33,120 bases of DNA, taken from NCBI GenBank assembly GCA_037442565.1, contig JBBIQA010000028.1, positions 1 through 33,120 of the forward strand, written 5' to 3'. A program made the position numbers and the translations under genes. Numbering within the stretch: position 1 is the first letter of the stretch; every line of letters starts with the position of its first letter. Origin of the DNA: PALSA-911 sp037442565. Its GTDB lineage: Bacteria > Pseudomonadota > Alphaproteobacteria > Acetobacterales > Acetobacteraceae. The notes under the pieces were generated by a model. The model searched no databases. It had not been told where the DNA came from and saw only the letters and a program-made list of their open reading frames with translations. Below are positions 9,088 through 16,484 of the stretch, one piece after another.

Positions 9088-9138
9088 ATCGCCGCGGCAT
9101 GATTGCCAGGGCGGCGCGGCGGTGCTAGCGGCCCTGCG

Positions 9139-9882
9139 ATGAACGGCGAACCCCTCACCCCCCTCACCTGGACCGCAAGGCGCCGCCTGATCGGCGCTTG
9201 GTTCCGCGATCGCGGACAATTCGCGCGCAAGATTTTGCCGCGCACCTGCCCGGTCTGCGGCTATCACGGCATTTTCATCAGCGTCGGCAAGCCGTCCCGC
9301 TGGGACGCACGCTGCCTGAACTGCGGCTGCCGGGAGCGGCACCGGCTGACCTGGCTGTGGATGACCGAGGGCGGCGGCAACAAGCTGGATGGCAAGCGCA
9401 TCCTGCATTTCGCTCCAGAAAAGGTCTGGATGCGGCGGATGCGCGGCAACAAGCTGTACGAAACCGCGGACCTGCTGCAGAAGGGCGTGACCCACAAGGT
9501 GGACATCACGGCCATCCCGCTGCCTGATGCCGGCTACGACGTGGTGATGGCGCATCACGTGCTGGAACATATCGACGACGACAAGGCGGCGATGCGCGAG
9601 CTGTTCCGCCTGCTGAAGCCAGGCGGCACCGGCGTGTTCAGCGTGCCGGTCAACACCTCGCGCCGGGAAACCTATGAGAATCCGGCGATCACCGACCCCG
9701 ATCTGCGGGTGGCGCATTTCAGCGCACCGGATCACAAACGCTATTATGGCCTTGATTTTGCGGATAAGCTTTCTGCCATTGGCTTCGTGGTGAATACCTT
9801 CCGCATGCCACCAGACCAGGAGGTCCGATACGGCCTGCTGCGCGACGAGTGGATCTACATCGCCGTCAAACCCGCCGGCTGA
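9139..9882 (+). CDS. SAM-dependent methyltransferase with N-terminal zinc ribbon
   Basis: This 247-residue class I methyltransferase has a four-cysteine metal-binding head: C37-x2-C40 and C59-x2-C62 (CPVCG, CLNCG), followed by ERHRL. The Rossmann-type domain begins at KRILHFAPE (about 87-94). It includes a typical post-motif segment YDVVMAHHVLEHIDDD (133-148) and LLKPGG (158-163), characteristic of the Methyltransf_11 group. The ATG at 9139 is used because an upstream TTG at 9103 adds only a low-complexity leader. The stop overlaps the next start by one base (TGATG at 9880-9884), so it is coupled to the family 9 glycosyltransferase. The substrate is unknown. The context suggests modification of a surface glycan or its precursor. 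Confidence 0.87.
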   Translation: MNGEPLTPLTWTARRRLIGAWFRDRGQFARKILPRTCPVCGYHGIFISVGKPSRWDARCLNCGCRERHRLTWLWMTEGGGNKLDGKRILHFAPEKVWMRRMRGNKLYETADLLQKGVTHKVDITAIPLPDAGYDVVMAHHVLEHIDDDKAAMRELFRLLKPGGTGVFSVPVNTSRRETYENPAITDPDLRVAHFSAPDHKRYYGLDFADKLSAIGFVVNTFRMPPDQEVRYGLLRDEWIYIAVKPAG

Positions 9883-10817
9883 TGACGGCGCCCGCACGCA
9901 GGGAACGCATCCTGGTCATTCGGCTGGGTGCGCTCGGCAACATCGTCCAGTCGCTCGGACCCTTTGCCGCCATTCGCGCGCATCACGCGGACGCCGAGAT
10001 CACTCTGCTGACCCTGGCACCGTTCGCGGGGTGGATGCGGACCGCGCCGTATTTTGATCAGGTCTGGGTCGATGAGCGGCCGGACTGGTGGGACCTGCGC
10101 GGCCTGCTACGGCTGCGCCGGCGCCTGGTCGGCGGGCGTTTCGACCGGGTCTATGATTTGCAGACATCGGGCCGCAGCAGCCGATATTTTCGGCTTTTCC
10201 CGCGCGGCCGACGGCCGGAATGGTCCGGCATCGCGCCGGGATGCTCGCACCCCGACACCGCGCCCGACCGCAATCGCACGCATGACCTGATCCGCCAGGC
10301 CAACCAGCTGCGCCAGGCCGGCATCGCCGACACGCCGCCGGCCGACCTGTCCTGGTGCACAGGGGACATTGCCCGCTTCAAACTGCCCACGCCGTTCGCC
10401 CTGCTGGTGCCCGGCAGCTCCCCGACCCGCCCGTTGAAGCGATGGCCGATCGGCCACTATGCCAAGGTCGCGGCCGAGCTGCTGGCGCGAGGCATCACGC
10501 CGGTGGTGATCGGCGCGCAGTCCGAGCACGACCTCGGCGCGCGGCTGGTTGCCGCGGTGCCCAGGGTTGTGGATCTGACGGGACAGACCAGCCTGGGCGA
10601 CGTCGCCGATCTGGCACGCGCGGCGGCGGGCGCCATCGGCAACGACACCGGACCTTCGCACCTGATCGCGGCCGCCAACTGCCGGACGGTGGTGATCTTC
10701 TCGCATGATTCCGACCCGGCGCTTTGCGCGCCGGGCGGAACCGATGTCCGGGTGGTGCGCCACCCCGATCTGGCGACGCTGCAGCCGGCGGAGGTGCTGG
10801 CGGCGCTGGACCGGTAG
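9882..10817 (+). CDS. Glycosyltransferase family 9 (ADP-heptose:LPS heptosyltransferase-like)
   Basis: This 311-residue GT-B fold enzyme is related to the lipopolysaccharide heptosyltransferases WaaC/WaaF. The N-terminal RLGALGNIVQSL (14-25) matches the family's nucleotide-sugar loop region. LLVPGSSPTRPLKRWP and the C-terminal GNDTGPSHL (253-261) match the conserved ADP-heptose binding block. It starts within the stop of the methyltransferase (one shared base) and ends 5 bases from the convergent Tim44-like gene, leaving almost no room for a terminator. The likely site is the cytoplasmic face of the inner membrane. The sugar donor is inferred from the family and may not be heptose. Confidence 0.88.
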   Translation: MTAPARRERILVIRLGALGNIVQSLGPFAAIRAHHADAEITLLTLAPFAGWMRTAPYFDQVWVDERPDWWDLRGLLRLRRRLVGGRFDRVYDLQTSGRSSRYFRLFPRGRRPEWSGIAPGCSHPDTAPDRNRTHDLIRQANQLRQAGIADTPPADLSWCTGDIARFKLPTPFALLVPGSSPTRPLKRWPIGHYAKVAAELLARGITPVVIGAQSEHDLGARLVAAVPRVVDLTGQTSLGDVADLARAAAGAIGNDTGPSHLIAAANCRTVVIFSHDSDPALCAPGGTDVRVVRHPDLATLQPAEVLAALDR

Positions 10818-10822
10818 GGCGC

Positions 10823-11752
10823 TCAGCGCACCTGCTGGATCGCGCTCAATATCCAGCTGCCGCCCTGGCTGCGAACGAACGTCCAAAGCTCCGTCGCGGT
10901 AATGTGCTCGCTCGGGCTGCCATCCACCACACGGCCGGCGGCATCGGTGGTCACGTCGATCATCGAGAACTTCATCGCCACCGTGGCGTAGTCCCGGCCC
11001 TGCTCGGCCCAGGCCTCCGACAGATCGCCCTGCTGCAGGCTCACGTCGGTGACGCTGTTGCGCACGCCGCGGCTGGCCTGGTCTGTCAGCTGCTCGGCGA
11101 AGTAGCTGAGCATCTCCGGGGTGCTCATCGTGCGGATGGCGTTCAGGTCATGCGCGGTCCAGGCGGCCTGCAGGTTCTTCAGCAACTGCTCGAAGGCTTG
11201 GTAATCGGCGGCGATCAGGTTTACCGCCGGCGCCGCCGGGCGGCCACCGAGGGGCATTCCGCCGGCGGGCCGCGGCCCGCCCATTGGCCCATTCGGTGCG
11301 AACATCGACGGTCCGCCGGCGGTTAGCGGCTGTGCCGGACGGAACAGGCGGAGCAGGAAGCGGACCGCCATCACGATGAGGAAGATCTGCAGCAGGAAGC
11401 CGAAGAAGCCGCCGAAGCCGTGCATGCCGCCGAAGATGCCGCCGCCGAACAGCATGCCCGCCAGGCCGGCGCCGATCAGGCCACCCATCAGGCCGGACAT
11501 GAAGCCCGAACGCGGACGGGCCTGGGAGGCCATGCCCGGATTGGCATAACCGGGGGCGGAGGGCGCCGTCATGCTGCGCTGCATCGGCTGGGCGGTGCTG
11601 GGCGCCGTGTTGGTCGGGGCCGGCGCGGAGTAGGTGCGCGCGCCCCGGCTGCCCATGGAACTGCCGCCGCCGAGGCGGGCGTCCGCGAGGCTCGGGGTCA
11701 GGATCAGCGCCAGTACAGCCAAGGCGGGAAGCAGCCGGGGGAAACGGCGCAT
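10823..11752 (-). CDS. Tim44-like domain exported/membrane protein
   Basis: This 309-residue protein has an N-terminal signal peptide (MRRFPRLLPALAVLALILTPSLADA). A Ser/Pro/Ala-rich linker follows, then a glycine-zipper-like hydrophobic stretch (about residues 83-135, many GG and GxxxG pairs, ending in LLQIFLIVMAVRFLLRLF). The C-terminal globular domain has the Tim44-like order YQAFEQLLKNLQAAWTAHDLNAIRTMSTPEMLSYFAEQL, ending WTFVRSQGGSWILSAIQQ. Tim44-like domains occur in mitochondrial import and in bacterial envelope proteins of unclear function. An AAGGA site precedes the ATG. Convergent with the family 9 glycosyltransferase. Confidence 0.85.
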   Translation of the reverse strand: MRRFPRLLPALAVLALILTPSLADARLGGGSSMGSRGARTYSAPAPTNTAPSTAQPMQRSMTAPSAPGYANPGMASQARPRSGFMSGLMGGLIGAGLAGMLFGGGIFGGMHGFGGFFGFLLQIFLIVMAVRFLLRLFRPAQPLTAGGPSMFAPNGPMGGPRPAGGMPLGGRPAAPAVNLIAADYQAFEQLLKNLQAAWTAHDLNAIRTMSTPEMLSYFAEQLTDQASRGVRNSVTDVSLQQGDLSEAWAEQGRDYATVAMKFSMIDVTTDAAGRVVDGSPSEHITATELWTFVRSQGGSWILSAIQQVR

Positions 11753-11783
11753 TATGTGTACGTCCTTAGTTGGTTGAGCCCTG

Positions 11784-11789
11784 TATATA
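11784..11789 (-). promoter_or_regulatory. Possible -10 element for the Tim44-like gene
   Basis: The minus strand reads TATATA here, 32 bases ahead of the ATG at 11752, in a locally AT-rich stretch of otherwise GC-rich DNA. A weak -35 (CTGGTT) lies 17 bases further upstream. Sequence resemblance only. Confidence 0.3.
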
Positions 11790-11857
11790 GGAAATCGTTC
11801 TTATTGAACCAGGGTCAGCTTGGAAGCTTCCAGTACCGGCGACATCCTTACCAGCAA

Positions 11858-13087
11858 TCAGGCACCCGCGATCGTTAAACCTTCGACACGCACGCTCGGC
11901 GCGTCGGTGCCCCTGCGGAAGCGCAGATCGTTGGCGGGCGTCAGGGTGGCGAACATGTCCTTCAAATTGCCCGCGATGGTGATCTCCGCCACCGGTTCGG
12001 CAAGCTGGCCGTCGCGGATCATGAACCCGGCGGCACCCCGGCTGTAGTCGCCGGTCACGCCGTTCACACCCATGCCAATTAATTCAGTGAGGTATATACC
12101 TTCTTTGATGTCCGCCATCAGTTCCTCCGGCGTCATCCTGCCCGGCGCAAGATAGAGATTGCTCGGCGAGGGCCCTGGCGGCGAGGACGTGCCGCGGGCG
12201 GCGTGGCCGGTGGAGACCAGGCCAAGCTGGCGGGCGGAACGGCTGTCGAGGAACCAGCTTGTCAGCACGCCGTCGTCGATGAACTTGCGGGCGCGGGTCG
12301 GCGTGCCCTCGCCATCGAACGCGCGCGAGCGCAGGCCACGGACCCGGCGGGGATCGTCATGCACGTCGATGCCGGCGGCGAAGATCCGCTGGCCCATACT
12401 GTCCTTCAGGAAACTGGTCCCGCGTGCCACGCCGGATCCGTTGATGGCGCCGGCGAGATGGCCGAGCAGGCCGCCCGCGACGCGCGGATCGTAGATCACC
12501 GGATACTTCCCAGTCTTCAGCCGAACCGGATTGAGCCGGCGCACCGCGCGCTCCCCGGCGGAACGCCCGATCGCCACGGCGTCATCGAGGTCGGCCAGAT
12601 GCACGGCTCCCGAATAGTCGTAGTCGCGCTGCATGCCCGTGCCGGTGCCGGCCAGCGCCGAGGCGGAAATAGAGTGGCTGGTGCGCACCGACTTGCCGAC
12701 GAAGCCGGCGGAGGTGACCAGCACGCCGACACTGCGGCCGTAGCCGGCTTCGGCACCTTCGGAATTGGTGATGCCCGGCACCGAGCGGGCGGCGTCCTCG
12801 GCCGCCGCGGCGCGGGCGATCAGCGCCTCGGCGTCCGGCTCGGCGCTGTCTTCCAGGTCGAGCGCCACCGGTTCCGGTGCCGCCCAGGTATCGGCAAGGC
12901 CGGAATACGGGTCTTCCGGCACCACCTTCGCCATCGCCACGGCCCGCTCGGCCAGCGTGGCGAATCCGGCCGGATCGACCGCGCTGGACGACACGATGGC
13001 CGAGCGCTGGCCGACGAACACCCGCAGGCCAAGGTCGCGGCCCTCGGAACGCTCCACCTGCTCGGTCTTGCCCAGCCGGCGCGCGAC
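11858..13087 (-). CDS. pmbA: PmbA/TldE metalloprotease subunit (N-terminus lost in the gap)
   Basis: About 410 residues of the TldE/PmbA partner of the TldD-TldE protease, a cytoplasmic complex that trims peptides such as microcins in characterised bacteria. The visible part starts at VARRLGKTEQVERSEGRDLGLRVFVG, which in this family lies about 35-40 residues from the start, so the start codon is inside the N gap. Further family markers are GYGRSVGVLVTSAGFVG, RAVRRLNPVRLKTGKYPVIYDPRVAGGLLGHLAGAI, a FDGEGTPTRARKFIDDGVLTSWFLDSRSARQLG block and GVNGVTGDYSRGAAGFMI. As expected for TldE, no HExxxH zinc motif is seen. It reads in frame through the N run into the M16 peptidase gene, but the two are different proteins. 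Confidence 0.9.
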   Translation of the reverse strand, partial: VARRLGKTEQVERSEGRDLGLRVFVGQRSAIVSSSAVDPAGFATLAERAVAMAKVVPEDPYSGLADTWAAPEPVALDLEDSAEPDAEALIARAAAAEDAARSVPGITNSEGAEAGYGRSVGVLVTSAGFVGKSVRTSHSISASALAGTGTGMQRDYDYSGAVHLADLDDAVAIGRSAGERAVRRLNPVRLKTGKYPVIYDPRVAGGLLGHLAGAINGSGVARGTSFLKDSMGQRIFAAGIDVHDDPRRVRGLRSRAFDGEGTPTRARKFIDDGVLTSWFLDSRSARQLGLVSTGHAARGTSSPPGPSPSNLYLAPGRMTPEELMADIKEGIYLTELIGMGVNGVTGDYSRGAAGFMIRDGQLAEPVAEITIAGNLKDMFATLTPANDLRFRRGTDAPSVRVEGLTIAGA

Positions 13088-13187
13088 NNNNNNNNNNNNN
13101 NNNNNNNNNNNNNNNNNNNNNNNNNNNNNNNNNNNNNNNNNNNNNNNNNNNNNNNNNNNNNNNNNNNNNNNNNNNNNNNNNNNNNNN
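13088..13187. other. Assembly gap (100 N) between the M16 peptidase and pmbA
   Basis: Exactly 100 unknown bases. The gap removes the 3' end of the M16 gene, the 5' end of pmbA and whatever lies between. By chance the two frames agree, giving one 813-codon open frame that is not a real gene. Confidence 0.95.
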
Positions 13188-14299
13188 TCGCAGCGGCTGC
13201 CGGTGCTTTCGAGCGACATCAGCAGGGACGCCTTCACCTGGGCGCGGGCCCGGCCCAGCTCGGCCTCCGTCACCGCCAGCTGCACCTTGCGCAGTTCCTC
13301 CAGCGCGACGGGGATCAGTTCCTCCGCCTCGCTCTCGCCGGTGCCGGCGTAGATGCCGAACAATCCGCCATCCATGTAGGGCTGGGCGAAGGAGTAGATC
13401 GAATAGACCAGCCCGCGCTTTTCGCGGATTTCCTGGAACAGCCGGGACGACATGCCGCCGCCGAGCAGGGTGGAGAGCAGCAGGGTCGGGTAGTAGTCCG
13501 GATCCCCGTAGGCGACCGACGGAAAGCCGAGCACGATGTGCACCTGATCCAGGTCGCGTTCCTCGCGGAACTCGCCGCCGCCATAGATGCCGCCTTCGGC
13601 CTTGGGTGCGGGCTCGGCCGGCAGATCGGCGAAATGGGCGCGGGCGAGATCAACGATCGCCTCGTGCTCCAACGCGCCAGCCGCGGCGACGACGATGTTG
13701 GAGGCCGCGTAATGCCGCCGCATATAGCCCATTAGCGTGGTGCGCGGCATGGCGCGGATGCCGTCCTCGGTGCCGAGCACCGGGCGCCCCATTGGCTGGG
13801 ACGGATAGGCCGCTTCCTGGAAATGGTCGAAGATGATGTCGTCGGGCGTGTCGTTGGCCTGGCCGATCTCCTGCAGGATGACGCCGCGCTCGCGCTCCAG
13901 CTCCTCCGGATCGAAGCTCGAATGGGTCAGGATGTCGCCGATGATGTCCGTGGCAAGTGCCGTGTCTTCCTTCAGCACCTTGACGTAATAGGCGGTCTGC
14001 TCACGCGCGGTGTAGGCGTTGATATGCCCGCCCACCGCCTCGATTTCTTCCGCGATCCCGGCGGCGGTGCGCCGTTCGGTGCCCTTGAAGGCCATGTGTT
14101 CCAGGAAATGGGAAACGCCGTTCTCCGCCTCGGTCTCGTGGCGGGTGCCGGTGGCGACATAGGCGCCGAAGGACACGGTTTCGACCCGGTCCATCCGCTC
14201 GGTGACGATGGTCAGTCCGGTATCGAGGCGGGTGACCTGGATCGCCTCGCCGTTGGCGGGGCGTGGCGCGGGGGAACCGCTGGAAAACGAAGCGCTCAT
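13188..14299 (-). CDS. M16 family zinc metallopeptidase (mitochondrial processing peptidase-like), 3' end lost in the gap
   Basis: About 370 of the roughly 420 residues usual for bacterial MPP-beta-like peptidases. The inverted zinc motif H64-F-L-E-H68 is intact, with the third ligand E144 in ILQEIGQ 76 residues later, so the catalytic site is complete. The active-site-neighbouring NAYTAREQTAYYVKVL and the GLVYSIYSF region of the second domain are also present. The C-terminal 50 or so residues fall in the N gap; the last readable residues are SLESTGSRC. The ATG overlaps the thrC stop (ATGA, 14296-14299), so it is translationally coupled to threonine synthase, a neighbour pairing common in alphaproteobacteria. 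It acts in the cytoplasm or periplasm; no signal peptide is seen. Confidence 0.92.
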
Positions 14300-15732
14300 G
14301 CGGCGTTCTTTCTGGAAAAGGCGCGCACCAGCGCCTGTATGGCGGCGAGGTTGTTGGGCGCGACGGTGAAATGCTCGGGACGGTCATATAGGTCCGCCAG
14401 ACGCGCCGGCAATGCCGGACGCACGCCGATGGCCGTCTCGATCGCGTCGGGGAACTTGGCCGGATGTGCGGTGGCCATGGCGATGACCGGCGTGCCGTGC
14501 CCGGCCGGCGCGACGGACGCCAGGCTGGCGCGCCCGGCGGCGATGCCGATGGCGCTGTGCGGATCGGCCAGATAGCCGGTGGTCGCGTGCAGATGCCGGA
14601 TCTCCGCCTCGGTGCCGGGATCGTCGAGGGAAAACCCCTGCAGCAGCGTCCGCGCCCGGTGCCAGGCGGCTTCCGGCACCGGCATGTGGCCGCCGGCGCG
14701 GAACTGCTCCATGGCGGTGCGGGTCGCGGCGGCATCACGGCCGAGCAACTCGAACAGCAGGCGTTCGAAATTGGAGCTGACCTGGATATCCATGCTCGGC
14801 GACAGGCTCGGCTCCACCGGTCGCATGGTCATGTCGTTGGCGGCCAGGAAGCGGGAGAGGATGTCGTTGCGGTTCGAGCCGATGATCAGCTTCGCGACCG
14901 GCAGGCCCATGCGCCTCGCCACCCAGGCGGCCAGCACATTGCCGAAATTGCCGGTGGGCACGGCGAACGCCACCTCCCGGTCCGGCCCGCCGAGAGCGAG
15001 CGATGCCGCGACGTAATACGGCACCTGGGCGGCGATCCGGGCCCAGTTGATCGAGTTCACCGCCGAAAGCTGCTGCTCGGTGCGGAATTCCGTGTCGGCG
15101 AACATCGCCTTCACCAGGTCCTGGCAATCGTCGAAGGTGCCCTCGACGGCGATGTTGCGCACGTTCGCCGCCGCCACCGTGGTCATCTGCCGGCGCTGCA
15201 CCTCGCTGGTGCGGTTGTGCGGATGCAGGATCACGATATCGATCCGCTCCCGGTTGGCGCAGGCCTCGATCGCCGCCGATCCGGTATCGCCGGAGGTTGC
15301 GCCGACGATCGTCACCCGGGTGCCGCGCTCGGTCAGCACATGGTCGAACAGCCGCCCGAGCAGCTGCATCGCCATGTCCTTGAAGGCGAGCGTCGGGCCG
15401 TGGAACAGCTCCTGCACGAACAGGCTGGTGTCCAGCTGCACCAGCGGCACCACGGCGGGATGGCCGAAGCCGGCATAGGCTTCCCGGCACAGGCGCTGCA
15501 GAGTCGCGAAGGGGATGGCGTCGCCGACGAAGGGCTGCATGACCCGCGCCGCCAGCTCGGCATAGGGCAGGCCGCGCATCGCGCGCCAGTCGGCCAGGGC
15601 GAAATGCGGCCAGCTCTCAGGCACGAACAGCCCGCCATCCTCGGCAAGGCCGGCCAGCAGCACGCCGGCGAAATCGCGGGTCGGAGCAACGGTGCCGGCG
15701 GCGGTCAGGCCGCGTGTCGAAATATATCGCAT
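14296..15732 (-). CDS. thrC: Threonine synthase
   Basis: This 478-residue pyridoxal-phosphate enzyme converts O-phosphohomoserine to threonine, the last step of threonine synthesis. The start MRYISTRG is typical of the longer (class of E. coli/yeast) threonine synthases. The PLP lysine is K118 in FHGPTLAFKDMAMQLLG, and the phosphate-binding/active-site loop GATSGDTGSAA is evident. The substrate region SAVNSINWARIAAQVPYY and PTGNFGNVLAAW also match. No strong ribosome site precedes the ATG. Its stop overlaps the M16 peptidase start. It lies downstream of the lipoprotein and carboxypeptidase genes on the same strand; only 45 bases separate it from the lipoprotein stop, so common transcription is possible. 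Confidence 0.96.
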   Translation of the reverse strand: MRYISTRGLTAAGTVAPTRDFAGVLLAGLAEDGGLFVPESWPHFALADWRAMRGLPYAELAARVMQPFVGDAIPFATLQRLCREAYAGFGHPAVVPLVQLDTSLFVQELFHGPTLAFKDMAMQLLGRLFDHVLTERGTRVTIVGATSGDTGSAAIEACANRERIDIVILHPHNRTSEVQRRQMTTVAAANVRNIAVEGTFDDCQDLVKAMFADTEFRTEQQLSAVNSINWARIAAQVPYYVAASLALGGPDREVAFAVPTGNFGNVLAAWVARRMGLPVAKLIIGSNRNDILSRFLAANDMTMRPVEPSLSPSMDIQVSSNFERLLFELLGRDAAATRTAMEQFRAGGHMPVPEAAWHRARTLLQGFSLDDPGTEAEIRHLHATTGYLADPHSAIGIAAGRASLASVAPAGHGTPVIAMATAHPAKFPDAIETAIGVRPALPARLADLYDRPEHFTVAPNNLAAIQALVRAFSRKNAA

Positions 15733-15777
15733 GGGGCTCAGTCTAGGGACGAAAGAGGGGTGGAGCGAGGGGGAAGG

Positions 15778-16158
15778 CTAATTTCGCTTCACGGCACGGA
15801 AATGCAGCGCGCAGGTGATGCTGACGACATCGCCTTCCAGTTTCTGCCCATCCCAGTCGCCACGCAGGGTAAAGCCGCCAGCATCTCCGGTGACGGTACC
15901 GTCGGGGTCGACCGTGGCCTCGACCGTGATCGGTCCGTTCAGGCGGTAATTGAACATGCCGTTGACCACCTGGAACCGCACCAGGCCAGGATGCGGGCAG
16001 GATCTGGCCTCCGCCATGAATCGGGTACTGGTGCCGCGGTAGAGTCCGTCGATGGTCCCGCTCGGTTTCGGCTTCGGTGGCGCGGGGGGTGGTTCGGGCG
16101 CACCGCAGGCCGCGAGCGCGCCAAGCAAAGTCAACAGAACCAAGCGTGTCCGGATCAT
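15778..16158 (-). CDS. Small lipoprotein of unknown function
   Basis: This 126-residue protein has a lipoprotein signal peptide (MIRTRLVLLTLLGALAAC, lipobox LAAC, lipidated Cys18) and a proline-rich tether (APEPPPAPPKPKPSG). A compact beta-rich domain follows, starting DGLYRGTSTRFMAEARSCPHPG. The domain has two cysteines (in RSCPHP and SITCAL) that could form a disulfide, and a strand pattern GTVTGDAGGFTLRGDWDGQKLEGDV. I do not recognise a named family. It is expected to be anchored in the inner or outer membrane, facing the periplasm. It sits between the DUF1272 gene and thrC on the same strand. Confidence 0.75.
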   Translation of the reverse strand: MIRTRLVLLTLLGALAACGAPEPPPAPPKPKPSGTIDGLYRGTSTRFMAEARSCPHPGLVRFQVVNGMFNYRLNGPITVEATVDPDGTVTGDAGGFTLRGDWDGQKLEGDVVSITCALHFRAVKRN

Positions 16159-16218
16159 CGTGCCATCGTCTTTCGCCGAAAATCGTTCATCGGCGCCCTG
16201 ATCGCCCGAATTGGCCGG

Positions 16219-16467
16219 TCAGGCAAGCCGGGTCGCGCCCGGCGGCCGGGTCTTGCGCGTAATGGAGGCCGGAAACCGCGCCAGCATCGCGGCCGGACGG
16301 ATCGGGCGGCGCAGCATCTCGCCGCCGCAATTCGGGCAGCGCCCCCCGAGCGGACCGTCGGCGCAATCGGCGCAGAAGGTGCATTCAAAGCTGCAGATCC
16401 GCGCCCGCAGGCTGTCCGGCGGCAGGTCGCAGTCGCAGTTCTCGCAGTTCGGCCGCAATTCCAGCAT
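16219..16467 (-). CDS. DUF1272 small cysteine-rich protein
   Basis: This 82-residue protein begins MLELRPNCENCDCDLPPDS, the hallmark of DUF1272. Nine cysteines (C8, C11, C13, C25, C29, C32, C35, C44, C47) form zinc-ribbon-like pairs, with RCPNCGGE closing the domain and an RRPIRPA segment after it. Function is unknown; the cysteine pattern implies metal binding. The start at 16467 has GGGAGAAC about five bases upstream. It lies 17 bases after the stop of the M32 carboxypeptidase and so is probably in that transcript. The C-terminal basic tail (ARFPASITRKTRPPGATRLA) is longer than in the shortest members I recall. Confidence 0.85.
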   Translation of the reverse strand: MLELRPNCENCDCDLPPDSLRARICSFECTFCADCADGPLGGRCPNCGGEMLRRPIRPAAMLARFPASITRKTRPPGATRLA

Positions 16468-16484
16468 CCCGTTCTCCCGTTCCT

